64,000 nucleotides of DNA from Paenibacillus sp. AN1007. Its GTDB lineage: Bacteria; Bacillota; Bacilli; Paenibacillales; Paenibacillaceae. The position numbers and the translations under genes are program-made. This document shows positions 47,079 through 56,729 of this stretch, piece by piece; the first letter of the stretch is position 1, and every line of letters starts with the position of its first letter. The DNA lies in assembly GCF_040702995.1 (NCBI RefSeq), contig NZ_CP159992.1, positions 1,203,501 through 1,267,500 on the forward strand, in the 5' to 3' direction. Under the pieces are notes generated by a model. That model had not been told where the DNA came from and did no database searches. It worked only from the letters and a program-made list of their open reading frames with translations.

Positions 47079-48455
47079 TTGCCATCCGTAACACTGGAAC
47101 GCAGCCGCAAAAAACGGCTGGAACATGCACATCCCTGGGTTTTTAAAAATGAAATTGCGTCCGTAGACGGCAATCCGGAACCGGGTGATATCGTCAATGT
47201 ACTGAATCATCAAGGTCGTTACTTGGCGACGGGTTATTATAATCCGGCTTCGCAGATTACCGTGCGCGTGGTCTCGTACCAGCCTTTGGAATTTGAACAG
47301 ATGGACACGGCCTTTTTCGCAGCACGTTTTCGTGACTGTCTGCGTCACCGGGAACGCTTCATACAGGGTGGGGAAGCGTATCGTCTCGTTTACGGCGAAG
47401 CCGATTTTCTGCCTGGACTGATCGTTGACCGATTCGGCAGCATTCTAGTGGTGCAAATCCTGACCCTTGGGATGGATCGCTGCCGTGAAGCCATTGTACA
47501 GGCGCTCATTGAAGTCATGCAGCCAGAAGGCATTTATGAGCGAAGTGATGTATCTATTCGTGAACTGGAAGGTCTGGAGCAGGTCAAAGGTCCGCTCTAT
47601 GGAGATTGTCCGCGTCATGTTACGGTGACTGAAAATGGACTGCTCATCAAGGTGGATATTGTGGAGGGTCAGAAAACAGGCTACTTCTTCGACCAGCGTG
47701 AGAATCGTGCGGCCATTGAACCGCTGATGAAAGGCTGGGGGTATAAAAGCGGCATCACACTGCAGCAGATCGAGCACGAAGGAAGCGAGCAGCAGCTGCC
47801 TGTGAATAAGGGAGGCAAAGTGGTGACTTTCCCGTATTGGGACGGGGCCACGGTGCTGGAGTGTTTCTCGCACACCGGCAGCTTTACCTTGAATGCATGC
47901 AAATATGGAGCGAAGAAGGTAACTTGTCTTGATATTTCCGAACATGCCATCGAAAGTGCACGAACGAATGTAGAACTGAACGGTTTTACGGATCGGGTAG
48001 AGTTCGTTGTAGCCGATGCTTTTCAATATCTGCGTGAGCAAGTCAAAGGACTTGATGAGCGCAATGCACGCGCACGAGCATCGGAGCAAAAGGTGGATAC
48101 CTCCAAAGCATTATCCAATGCTGGAAAAACGTTTGATGTCGTTATCCTTGATCCGCCTGCGTTTGCGAAAACAAAATCCGCAGTCAAGGGAGCATGCCGT
48201 GGTTACAAGGACATTAATCTGCAGGGTATGAAACTTGTCAACGAGGGCGGATATCTGGTAACGGCAAGCTGTTCTTATCATATGCGTCCTGATCTTTTCC
48301 TTGAAACGATAGCGGATGCCGCAGAAGATGCAGGTAAAGTGCTCCGTTTGATTGACTGGAAAGCCGCTGGCAAGGATCATCCGCAAATTTTGGGCGTAGA
48401 TGAAGGGCACTACTTGAAATTTGCTATTTTTGAAGTGCGAAGCAAAAAGAATTAA
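47079..48455 (+). CDS. rlmI: RlmI-like 23S rRNA (cytosine-C5) methyltransferase
   Basis: 458 residues from a TTG at 47079 with AAGAAGTGG upstream. An N-terminal PUA domain (RLEHAHPWVFKNEIASVDG) leads to an EEHEE-like middle (RLVYGEADFLPGLIVDRF). The Rossmann methyltransferase contains VLECFSHTGSFTLNACKYGA, CLDISEHAIE, VILDPPAFAKTKSA and ASCSYHM. It is longer than E. coli RlmI because of an insert of about 30 residues (KGWGYKSGITLQQIEHEGSE onward) and one near ERNARARASEQKVDTSKA. Exact target base is inferred from family. Confidence 0.9.
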   Translation: MPSVTLERSRKKRLEHAHPWVFKNEIASVDGNPEPGDIVNVLNHQGRYLATGYYNPASQITVRVVSYQPLEFEQMDTAFFAARFRDCLRHRERFIQGGEAYRLVYGEADFLPGLIVDRFGSILVVQILTLGMDRCREAIVQALIEVMQPEGIYERSDVSIRELEGLEQVKGPLYGDCPRHVTVTENGLLIKVDIVEGQKTGYFFDQRENRAAIEPLMKGWGYKSGITLQQIEHEGSEQQLPVNKGGKVVTFPYWDGATVLECFSHTGSFTLNACKYGAKKVTCLDISEHAIESARTNVELNGFTDRVEFVVADAFQYLREQVKGLDERNARARASEQKVDTSKALSNAGKTFDVVILDPPAFAKTKSAVKGACRGYKDINLQGMKLVNEGGYLVTASCSYHMRPDLFLETIADAAEDAGKVLRLIDWKAAGKDHPQILGVDEGHYLKFAIFEVRSKKN

Positions 48456-48484
48456 GCATATTCTCTTTTATTTAGAATGAATCG

Positions 48485-48532
48485 TACCCTATGGGATAGG
48501 CACTTTAAAAAGTCCATCTTATAGGGTATTTT
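48485..48532 (+). terminator. Terminator after the rlmI-like gene
   Basis: TACCCTAT (48485-48492) pairs perfectly with ATAGGGTA (48521-48528), followed by TTTT. Confidence 0.75.
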
Positions 48533-48725
48533 GTTTATGAGGAAAAGCTTGATCTTGGCGGACAAACTTTTATTATTAGTCGAAAAGGATACTTTGTTCG
48601 GTCTTCGTCCCGACTCATTTATGTCTAGGCCGGCAGCCGAAGGATTGAATTTGAAAAAGGAGGAAGTCTGCTTCTATAGTTACGGATATGTTGGTTGAAG
48701 TGTAATTGTAGACGCAAATCCATAA

Positions 48726-48762
48726 GAAGCTGCTGGCTGTATTGTACAGGCGGCTTTTTTTA
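48726..48762 (+). terminator. Second terminator-like hairpin before addB
   Basis: AAGCTGCTGGCTGTA pairs imperfectly with TACAGGCGGCTT and ends in T7. It may end an unrecognised short transcript. Confidence 0.6.
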
Positions 48763-48796
48763 TAGCCATATTGTGTTCTTATTTGGTGGATCATGG

Positions 48797-48810
48797 CAAA
48801 CGTATGTTCC
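48797..48810 (+). promoter_or_regulatory. LexA (DinR) box at the addB promoter
   Basis: CAAACGTATGTTCC matches the Bacillus SOS consensus CGAACRNRYGTTYC at 13 of 14 positions. It overlaps the expected -35 position of a TATACT -10 (48829-48834), a location suited to repression of the addBA-sbcDC operon. Confidence 0.65.
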
Positions 48811-48874
48811 GAAGTGAGTAAGGTATGATATACTGGAAATTAAAATCTTGTACGTGCAGTTTGGAGGATGACAC

Positions 48875-51800
48875 ATGTCCGTACGCTTTGTTATTGGCCG
48901 GGCAGGCAGTGGCAAAAGCACACTGATTACCCGGGAAATCACATCCCTGCTTAGGCAGGAGCCTCAAGGAAAACCGCTGATTCTGCTTGTTCCTGAACAA
49001 AGCTCATTTCGGACAGAGCAGGCACTGGTTTCTTCCGAAGGCATTAAAGGTACGATGCGTGCCGAAGTACTTGGCTTCCGTCGTCTTGCTTATCGCGTTA
49101 TGCAGGAGGCTGGCGGTTCTGCCCGCATTCCGATTGGAGCTGAGGGCAAGAAGATGCTTTTATATAAAGTCATCCAGCGTCGGAAGGAAGAATTGAGGTT
49201 GTTTGCTGCTTCGGGCAGCCAGCTTGGTTTTATTGGGGAATTGACCCAATTATATAGTGAGTTTAAACGATACGAAGTGCATGCTTCGGTACTCGAAGAG
49301 GGGCTTGCAGCGTGGGAGATTGCATCTACTTCACCTATTCTGGAGGATAAGCTGCATGATTTGAACTTGATCTACCACGACTACGAGAGGGAACTGACTA
49401 ATTTATATATTGATGATGAAGATACACTGAACGAGCTGACGGGGCGTTTGCCGGAAAGCACATGGCTGCAGGGAGCTGAAGTCTGGATTGACGGTTTTCA
49501 TGGATTCACTCCGCAGGAGATGAGTGTCATAGGACAGCTCATGCTGCAGGCCTCGTCTGTAACCATTTCCTTAACGCTTGATCGTGCTTACGAGCAGGGT
49601 GTACTGCCGGGAGAGCTGGAATTATTTTATCCAACAGCTAGTGCTTATACGCGGCTCAAAGGCATGGCAGAGCATTTGGGTGTGTCCAGCGATACGACAA
49701 TACTTCATGACGAAGTACTGCCGAGATTTAAGGATCGGCCAGGACTTGCCCATCTGGAGGCTGGGTTTGATCGGCGTGTTCGCTGGAGAAGCGAAGGCGA
49801 AGACTCGGGAATTCGCTTGGCTGCTGCGGAGAATCGCCGGGCAGAACTGGAGGGCGCACTGCGTGAAATGCGTCGTCTTGCGCAGGAAGATGGGGCCAGA
49901 TATCGGGATATGGCAGTGCTTGTTCGCGGATTAGAGACCTATGCTGATATTGCGGAGCCGTTATTCAGGGATTATGATGTTCCGGTCTTTCTGGACCGAA
50001 GACGAAGTGAACTGCATCATCCATTATCCGAATTTATTCGTGCGGCATTGGATATTGTTCGCCGCAACTGGCGGTACGAGGATGTATTTCGCTGTGTCAA
50101 AACAGATCTGCTGCTTCCGCTGAATGGTTCCATTACACGTGAAGACATGGACCAGCTCGAAAACTATGTACTTGCCTGCGGTATCCATGGATATCGCTGG
50201 ACGGATGGCAAGCCGTGGAAGTATGTTCCAAGTTTGTCTCTGGAAGATAACGCCCAGGAAGGACGCAGCCGGGGACGGGATGCTTTGTTATCACAGATGG
50301 AAAGCTGCCGGACTGTAATCACATCGGCACTCGGCATGTTTGAGAAACGAATGAAAAAAGCAAAAACAGCCGCTGCTCAATGTGAAGCATTATTCGGACT
50401 GTTAGAGGATGCAGATATTGCACGTAAGCTGGATCAGATGTCCGCTCTGGCCAAAGCACAGGGGGATCCTGAGCGGTCCAGAGAGCATCGTCAGATTTGG
50501 GGGGCTGTACTCGATCTGCTGGACCAGATGGTTGATATGATGGGAAATGAACGCTTGGACATTTCTTTATTTGCAGGCATGATCGAAACCGGATTGACTG
50601 AACTCAAGCTGGGGCTTGTTCCCCCGGCACTTGATCAGGTGCTGTTTGGTTCCATGGATCGTACGCGTCTGCGCGATATTAAATATGTATTTATTCTTGG
50701 GGCGGTCGATGGAGAGCTGCCGGCAATCCCTCAGGATAACGGTGTACTCACGGAACAGGAGAGGCTGCTGCTGACGGAAAGAGGCATGGGCCTCGGTCCC
50801 GGAGCAACGAGATTAATGCTGGATGAACGCTTCCTGATCTATACCGCTTTGACAGCTGCCAGCAAACAGTTATGGCTGAGTTATCCGGTGGCGGACGATG
50901 AAGGCAAGCCGTTACTGCCTTCCGAAATTGTGCGTCATGTGCGTAAAATGTTCGGATTGCAGGAGCAGCTTTTGCTTGCGCAGCCGCCAGTAATGGATTC
51001 AGACTCGCTGCACGCTTCATATGCTGTTCATCCCGAACGGAGTCTTTCGATGCTGATTGGACAGCTTCGCAGATGGCGCAGGGGAGAAGAGATTCCCGAG
51101 ATGTGGTGGGCAGTCTACAACTGGCATGTAACCCGGGATACGAGCCGTCCGCAGCTGGAACGGCTGCTCAGCTCGATCTTTTACCGCAACCGTGCCCTGA
51201 CGCTGCAAACATCGACCAGCCGCAGACTTTACGGTACAGAGGTACGGACAAGTGTGTCACGTATGGAACGATTTGCAGCCTGTCCTTTCTCTCATTTTGC
51301 ATCACACGGGCTGAAGCTCAAAGAGCGGCAAATATATCGTCTTCAGGCCCCGGATATCGGTCAGCTGTTCCATGCTGCACTGAGTCAGCTGGCCATGCGT
51401 CTGCGTGAGGAAAATCGCAGCTGGGGCAGTCTGACGCCGGAACAGTGCCGACAGGAAGCCGAGCAAACGGTCGAACAGATCGCTCCTCAGCTTCAGGGAG
51501 AGATCTTGCTGAGCACGAAGCGTTACGGGTATATTTTTCGCAAATTGAAGGATATTGTCAGCCGCGCGTCCGTTATTCTTGGCGAGCAGTCCAGACGCGG
51601 CAGTTTTGAACCGATCGGGCTGGAGCTTGATTTTGGTCCAGGCAAACCGCTGCCTCCACTGCGTTTTGAACTGGAGAATGGCTGTGTGCTGGAAATCGTG
51701 GGCCGGATTGACCGCGTGGATGTCGCTGAAGGCGAGAACGGACTGCTGCTGCGCGTGATTGACTACAAGTCCAGTCAGACCGATCTCAAACTTCATGAGG

Positions 51801-52378
51801 TGTACTATGGATTATCGCTGCAAATGCTCACTTATCTGGAAGTACTGCTGAGTGCAGCTGAAGAGTGGTTAGGAGAAACGGCGCTGCCGGGAGGCACTCT
51901 CTATTTCCATGTGCATAATCCTCTGCTGCAGTCAGCAAACGGTATGACATCAGAACAGGCGGGGCAGGAGCTGCTGAAACGATTTAAAATGAAAGGCCTG
52001 CTTTTGGCCGACCGCGATGCTGTGGCTCAAATGGACCGCACACTGGATAAAGGACACTCTGCAATTATTCCGGTGGCTTTGAAGGCGGATGGCAGTTTCT
52101 ACAGCAGTGCCGCAGTAGCCGCACCTGAACAGTGGGACACACTGCTTGCGGCGGTTCGAGGTAACATTCGCGATATCGGAACGCGGATTACGGATGGTGA
52201 TACAGCGATTGAGCCGTATCGTATACAGCAGGAGGTTGCATGCACGTTCTGTCCGTACAAACCGGTCTGCCAATTTGATGAGAATATTGAGGGGAACGAC
52301 TATAAACTGCTGTCCAAACCGGGCAAACAGCAGATTTGGGACATGCTGTCTCACAGCAGGGAAGGAGAAACGTTATGA
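48875..52378 (+). CDS. addB: ATP-dependent helicase/nuclease subunit B
   Basis: 1167 residues. A Walker A-like GRAGSGKS lies at the N-terminus. The C-terminal RecB-type nuclease has LLRVIDYKSSQTD. The iron-sulfur staple cysteines are in RFAACPFSHF and CTFCPYKPVC. With AddA it forms the AddAB end-resection complex that processes double-strand breaks and loads RecA. The ATG follows TTGGAGGATG. It overlaps addA by ATGA. Confidence 0.97.
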   Translation: MSVRFVIGRAGSGKSTLITREITSLLRQEPQGKPLILLVPEQSSFRTEQALVSSEGIKGTMRAEVLGFRRLAYRVMQEAGGSARIPIGAEGKKMLLYKVIQRRKEELRLFAASGSQLGFIGELTQLYSEFKRYEVHASVLEEGLAAWEIASTSPILEDKLHDLNLIYHDYERELTNLYIDDEDTLNELTGRLPESTWLQGAEVWIDGFHGFTPQEMSVIGQLMLQASSVTISLTLDRAYEQGVLPGELELFYPTASAYTRLKGMAEHLGVSSDTTILHDEVLPRFKDRPGLAHLEAGFDRRVRWRSEGEDSGIRLAAAENRRAELEGALREMRRLAQEDGARYRDMAVLVRGLETYADIAEPLFRDYDVPVFLDRRRSELHHPLSEFIRAALDIVRRNWRYEDVFRCVKTDLLLPLNGSITREDMDQLENYVLACGIHGYRWTDGKPWKYVPSLSLEDNAQEGRSRGRDALLSQMESCRTVITSALGMFEKRMKKAKTAAAQCEALFGLLEDADIARKLDQMSALAKAQGDPERSREHRQIWGAVLDLLDQMVDMMGNERLDISLFAGMIETGLTELKLGLVPPALDQVLFGSMDRTRLRDIKYVFILGAVDGELPAIPQDNGVLTEQERLLLTERGMGLGPGATRLMLDERFLIYTALTAASKQLWLSYPVADDEGKPLLPSEIVRHVRKMFGLQEQLLLAQPPVMDSDSLHASYAVHPERSLSMLIGQLRRWRRGEEIPEMWWAVYNWHVTRDTSRPQLERLLSSIFYRNRALTLQTSTSRRLYGTEVRTSVSRMERFAACPFSHFASHGLKLKERQIYRLQAPDIGQLFHAALSQLAMRLREENRSWGSLTPEQCRQEAEQTVEQIAPQLQGEILLSTKRYGYIFRKLKDIVSRASVILGEQSRRGSFEPIGLELDFGPGKPLPPLRFELENGCVLEIVGRIDRVDVAEGENGLLLRVIDYKSSQTDLKLHEVYYGLSLQMLTYLEVLLSAAEEWLGETALPGGTLYFHVHNPLLQSANGMTSEQAGQELLKRFKMKGLLLADRDAVAQMDRTLDKGHSAIIPVALKADGSFYSSAAVAAPEQWDTLLAAVRGNIRDIGTRITDGDTAIEPYRIQQEVACTFCPYKPVCQFDENIEGNDYKLLSKPGKQQIWDMLSHSREGETL

Positions 52379-55300
52379 TGCATATGCCTAAACCGGAAGG
52401 CAGCTTCTGGAGTGATGATCAGTGGAGTGCCATTGCCGAGCATGGAGAAGATATTCTGGTCGCTGCGGCTGCGGGATCAGGGAAAACAGCTGTTCTGGTT
52501 GAGCGAATTATCCGCAAAATAGCAGATCCTTCCCAAGGCTTCAGTGTGGACCGGCTGCTCGTGGCTACATTTACAAAGGCGGCGGCGGCCGAGATGAAAC
52601 AGCGTATTCGTGAAGCGCTGGAGCGTGCACTTGAGGAACAGCCCGAGGATGAGCATCTGCGCAGGCAGTTATCACTGCTTGGACGAGCTTCCATTACTAC
52701 GCTGCATTCCTTCTGTATGGAGGTCATTCGCAGATACTATCAGCAGATTCCGCTCAATCCGGCTTTTCGTATTCTCAATGAAAATGAAGCCGAAATGCTG
52801 CGCCAGGAACTGCTGGAGGAGCTGTTCGAGGAAAAGTATGGTGAAGAAGATGAGGGCAGCACATTCCGGGAACTCGTCGACTGGTTCAGCGGAGAGCGAA
52901 ACGATGATGCGATGCATCGGCTGGTGCAGCGACTGTATGATTTCTCACGAAGCCATTCCTGGCCGGATCACTGGCTTATGGAGATGGCATCGGCTTTTCA
53001 GGTGGAAAGTGTGGAGGCGCTGGGACAATCGGCATGGGTGCAGAGCATTTTGCGAGATGCGGCTCTTGCTTTGAGCGGGGCCGCAGGACTGCTGCGTCAG
53101 GGTATTCAGATTTCAATGCAGCCTGAAGGTCCGGCACCTTATGCGGTGACACTCCAAGAGGATTTGGCAGTGGTGGAAGAACTGATATCCGCCGTTGAAA
53201 TCATGCCCTGGGATAGACTTCCAGAGGTATTCCAACCGGCTGCATTCGGCAAATTGAAACCTTGTAAAAAAGATCAGACAGATCCTGGATTGCAGGAACA
53301 GGTGAAAGAGCTGCGGGAAACGGCCAAAAAGGCGGTTAATGATCTGAAAGGTTCTCTTTTCGGCAGGAGTGCGTTCTCCTTCTGGCAGGAACTGGAACAG
53401 GCTGCGCCGCTTATGCAGGAGCTTTCCCGACTAGTCAGCACCTTTGGTGAGCGTTACCGTCAGGCTAAGCAGGAACGTGGACAGGTTGATTTTAATGACT
53501 TGGAGCACTATTGTCTGCAAATTTTGCGGCATGAGGATTCCACACCTGAGAACTCTATGCCTTCTGATGCGGCTGTGGAGTATCGTGCACGTTTTGATGA
53601 AGTGCTGCTGGATGAATATCAGGATACCAATACGGTTCAGGAAGATATCGTCCGATTGATTTCCAGAGAGAACCCGGGCAACCGATTTATGGTTGGTGAC
53701 GTTAAGCAGAGTATTTATCGTTTCCGATTAGCTGAACCGGGTCTTTTTATGAACAAATATCGTAACTACCAAGCGAGTACTGATGTGGATGCGGACGGGG
53801 ATAAAGAGAGTGTTGAGGGTGCAGGAAAACGCATTGATCTTGCCCGCAATTTCCGCAGCCGCGCCCAAGTTGTGCATGCTGTCAACGTAATATTCAGGCA
53901 GCTTATGAACGAGGGCGTCGCCGAGATTGCCTATGATGAACGGGCGCAGCTGGCTTACGGTGCATCATTTCCATCAGAGACACTTGGAAGTGAAGCGTAC
54001 ACTCCTGAGCTGATGCTAATCGACCGCCAAGGCGGAGGACCGGATGTGTCGGAGAGTACGGAAGATGGCGTGGAGGCAGTGGCTTCTGCGGAACTAGAGA
54101 GTGCAGAACTCGAAACGGCTCAGCTGGAAGCACGAGCTATCGCTGTGCGAATACGAGAGATGGTCGGAGAAACGGACAAACCTGCTCTCAGTGTGTATGA
54201 CAAGACGCTGCAGACCATGCGTCCAGCACGCTATGGAGACATTGTTATACTGCTGCGTTCGACCCTGATGTGGGCTCCGCTGATGATTGAAGAATTCAGA
54301 CAGCAGGGCATCCCTGCTGGTGGAGAACAGAGTAAGGGATACTTTCAGGCGACGGAAGTCGAAATTATGTTATCTCTGCTTCAGCTTGTGGACAATCCGA
54401 GACAAGATATTCCGCTGGCATCTGTGCTTCGATCTCCTATAGTTGGTCTGGATGAAGAGGAACTCGCGCAGATTCGTCTCGGTGACAAAAGACAATCTTT
54501 CTATGATGCAGTTGTATCTGCTGCCGGACCGTGGAAGGACGAACCAGGGGCTTCTGGACAGGCTGTGCCAGCACAAGATTTGCATGATGCTCAATTGACT
54601 CAGATACAGTGGCCTGAAGGTTGGACGGAGCTTGAGCAGGGATACCGCGAATCAGCTGTTACGGCTGAAATGGAAGCTGATGCGCGAACGGAAAGATTCG
54701 CAGACCATTCAGACTTTATGCATGAAAATGAACAAGCTCATTCGGAGCTGCGTCAAAAACTTATTCGTTTCATGCGCCAGCTGGAGCAGTGGAGACAAGA
54801 GGCTAGACAAGGCAGCTTAAGTGAGTTGATCTGGCGCGTTTATCAGGAAACCGGATATCTGGACTGGGTTGGAGGACTTCCTGGCGGTCAGCAGCGGCAG
54901 AGTAATCTGAAGGCTCTGTACGACAGGGCACGCCAATATGAGGAAGCAACTGCGAATCGCGGGCTGTTCCGTTTTCTGACGTATGTCTCCAGATTACGGG
55001 AAAATGGCGGTGATCTCGGAACCGCAGCGAGCGGTTCGGGCGAGCAGGACAATTCGGTGCGGATTATGACGATCCACCGAAGCAAAGGTCTGGAGTTTCC
55101 GATTGTGTTTGTCGGCGGTATTTCCAAGATGTTTAATCAGCAGGATCTGCACGCGCCGTTTCTAATGCACAAAGAACTTGGATTTGGCCCGAGATTTGTG
55201 GATCGTGACAACCGCGTGGCTTATCCGACATTAGCTAATTTGGCAATTCGGCGGCGGGCTCAATTTGAGCTGCTTGCGGAAGAGATGCGTGTATTGTACG

Positions 55301-56610
55301 TAGCATTAACTCGTCCAAAAGAAAAGATGATCCTGATCGGTACGGTGAAGGATGCAGCGAAGAAGGCGCAGGCCTGGTCTCAGGTTAAAGACAGCCCGGA
55401 ACTGGCACTGCCTGATTATCTGCTTGCAGCCGGACGGAATTATCTGGACTGGATCGGACCGGCACTGATCAGACACCCGGATGCTGCGGTGCTGCGTGAG
55501 CTTGCAGGGGAGCGCGATTCCTATGCGGCTTGCTTAGCTGTTGATGATTCACGCTGGAACATATCCGTTGTCGCTGCAGAACAGGTGTCTCGTCATCAGA
55601 ACACAGATCTCACGGAGAACGAAGATGACGGAATAACTGAATTGCGGAGAGAACGTATGGAAGCCCTCCAAGCAGTGAAGCCGGTCGAATTAATGCCATC
55701 TCCGCTTGTTAAAGAGCATTCCGTGGAGATGTCGGAAGGTCCACTGGTAGAGGAATTGGTTCATGAGATTGATAAAAAACTCTCCTGGACCTATCCGTTT
55801 GAATCAGCTTCACATGTGGCGGCGAGTACTTCTGTGACAGAGATCAAGAGTTCGCTCCCTGCACAGGAGGACGTTTCGTATCCCGTAATCGAAGAGCTGC
55901 TGGAGCAGTCTGAAACAGTCTATATGCAGCATACCCTCGGCACAGGCAGCAGGAAGAGTCAAGCGGATGAATCCTCATTCAAGTTACATCTACGCCGTCC
56001 TAAATTCATGGGAGAGAGGCAGCTGACGGGAACAGAACGGGGAACGGTATATCATACCTTGATGCAGCATCTTCCTGTAGATGGTGCTGCCGTAGATGCA
56101 ACGGTTGTTGAACAGACGATCTCACGTCTGCTTGCGCTTCAGATTCTGCTGCCTTATCAAGCAGAAGCCATTGATGCCCGTGAGCTGACGAACTTTTTTG
56201 ACACGCAGCCTGGAACGGAGATGCTTCGTGCTGCATGGGTCAGAAGGGAAATTCCATTTACTTACGGGCTTCCCGCTCATCAGTCTCCTGCAGCGTGGCT
56301 TCATGGACTGCAGCTGAACGAGGAGCAGGAACAGTTCGGTGAAAACAGCAGAGTACAGGCAGGGCTTGAGAACGAAACGGTGCTCGTCAGAGGAATTATT
56401 GACTGTCTTTATGAGGTCGATGGCGAACTTGTTCTGCTTGATTATAAAACAGATCGGGTTCTTGAGCATCGTGGTGGGCTGGAGCTTCTGACTGCCAACT
56501 ATCGATTCCAGCTGCAGCTGTACGGACGGGCCATTGAGGAAATTTTGGGCCGGCAAGTGGATCATAAATGGCTATATTTTTTCGATGGTGGTCATGCGGT
56601 CAAATTGTAA
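52375..56610 (+). CDS. addA: ATP-dependent helicase/nuclease subunit A
   Basis: 1411 residues from the ATG at 52375 (overlapping addB, behind GAAGGAGAAA). UvrD-type motifs: AAAGSGKTAVLVERI, ATFTKAAAAEMK, LLDEYQDTN, VGDVKQSIYRFR, MTIHRSKGLEFPIVF and YVALTRPKEKM. The C-terminal nuclease motif is LVLLDYKTDR. It is notably longer than B. subtilis AddA (about 1230): acidic, Glu/Ser/Ala-rich insertions occur near residues 480-490, 560-600, 720-810 and 1100-1210. The catalytic motifs are unaffected. Confidence 0.97.
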   Translation: MMHMPKPEGSFWSDDQWSAIAEHGEDILVAAAAGSGKTAVLVERIIRKIADPSQGFSVDRLLVATFTKAAAAEMKQRIREALERALEEQPEDEHLRRQLSLLGRASITTLHSFCMEVIRRYYQQIPLNPAFRILNENEAEMLRQELLEELFEEKYGEEDEGSTFRELVDWFSGERNDDAMHRLVQRLYDFSRSHSWPDHWLMEMASAFQVESVEALGQSAWVQSILRDAALALSGAAGLLRQGIQISMQPEGPAPYAVTLQEDLAVVEELISAVEIMPWDRLPEVFQPAAFGKLKPCKKDQTDPGLQEQVKELRETAKKAVNDLKGSLFGRSAFSFWQELEQAAPLMQELSRLVSTFGERYRQAKQERGQVDFNDLEHYCLQILRHEDSTPENSMPSDAAVEYRARFDEVLLDEYQDTNTVQEDIVRLISRENPGNRFMVGDVKQSIYRFRLAEPGLFMNKYRNYQASTDVDADGDKESVEGAGKRIDLARNFRSRAQVVHAVNVIFRQLMNEGVAEIAYDERAQLAYGASFPSETLGSEAYTPELMLIDRQGGGPDVSESTEDGVEAVASAELESAELETAQLEARAIAVRIREMVGETDKPALSVYDKTLQTMRPARYGDIVILLRSTLMWAPLMIEEFRQQGIPAGGEQSKGYFQATEVEIMLSLLQLVDNPRQDIPLASVLRSPIVGLDEEELAQIRLGDKRQSFYDAVVSAAGPWKDEPGASGQAVPAQDLHDAQLTQIQWPEGWTELEQGYRESAVTAEMEADARTERFADHSDFMHENEQAHSELRQKLIRFMRQLEQWRQEARQGSLSELIWRVYQETGYLDWVGGLPGGQQRQSNLKALYDRARQYEEATANRGLFRFLTYVSRLRENGGDLGTAASGSGEQDNSVRIMTIHRSKGLEFPIVFVGGISKMFNQQDLHAPFLMHKELGFGPRFVDRDNRVAYPTLANLAIRRRAQFELLAEEMRVLYVALTRPKEKMILIGTVKDAAKKAQAWSQVKDSPELALPDYLLAAGRNYLDWIGPALIRHPDAAVLRELAGERDSYAACLAVDDSRWNISVVAAEQVSRHQNTDLTENEDDGITELRRERMEALQAVKPVELMPSPLVKEHSVEMSEGPLVEELVHEIDKKLSWTYPFESASHVAASTSVTEIKSSLPAQEDVSYPVIEELLEQSETVYMQHTLGTGSRKSQADESSFKLHLRRPKFMGERQLTGTERGTVYHTLMQHLPVDGAAVDATVVEQTISRLLALQILLPYQAEAIDARELTNFFDTQPGTEMLRAAWVRREIPFTYGLPAHQSPAAWLHGLQLNEEQEQFGENSRVQAGLENETVLVRGIIDCLYEVDGELVLLDYKTDRVLEHRGGLELLTANYRFQLQLYGRAIEEILGRQVDHKWLYFFDGGHAVKL

Positions 56611-56729
56611 TTATAAATAGCTGTGAATATCTAATGTTTAAAACATCTCTATTTCAGCGGTGGATGCAGTGATAGAAAGAGCCGTGGATCAACGGATAGT
56701 AGATGTTATGGAGAGAGGTGGAACGGACG

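Larger units (their letters stand above)
48456..48874 (+). other. 419-base intergenic region before addB
   Basis: No convincing gene. It holds two terminator-like hairpins (48485-48532 and 48726-48762) and a LexA-type box (48797-48810). The middle (48540-48720) has a GGAGGAAG-like site but only a 15-codon frame after it; nothing else was recognised. Confidence 0.5.

Noticed and set aside
46754..47146. Open frames on both strands across the repeat block
   Set aside because: Their peptides repeat with the DNA units (for example SLLSPDF and KSGDNSD), have no good start signals and overlap the rlmI-like gene; treated as repeat shadows.
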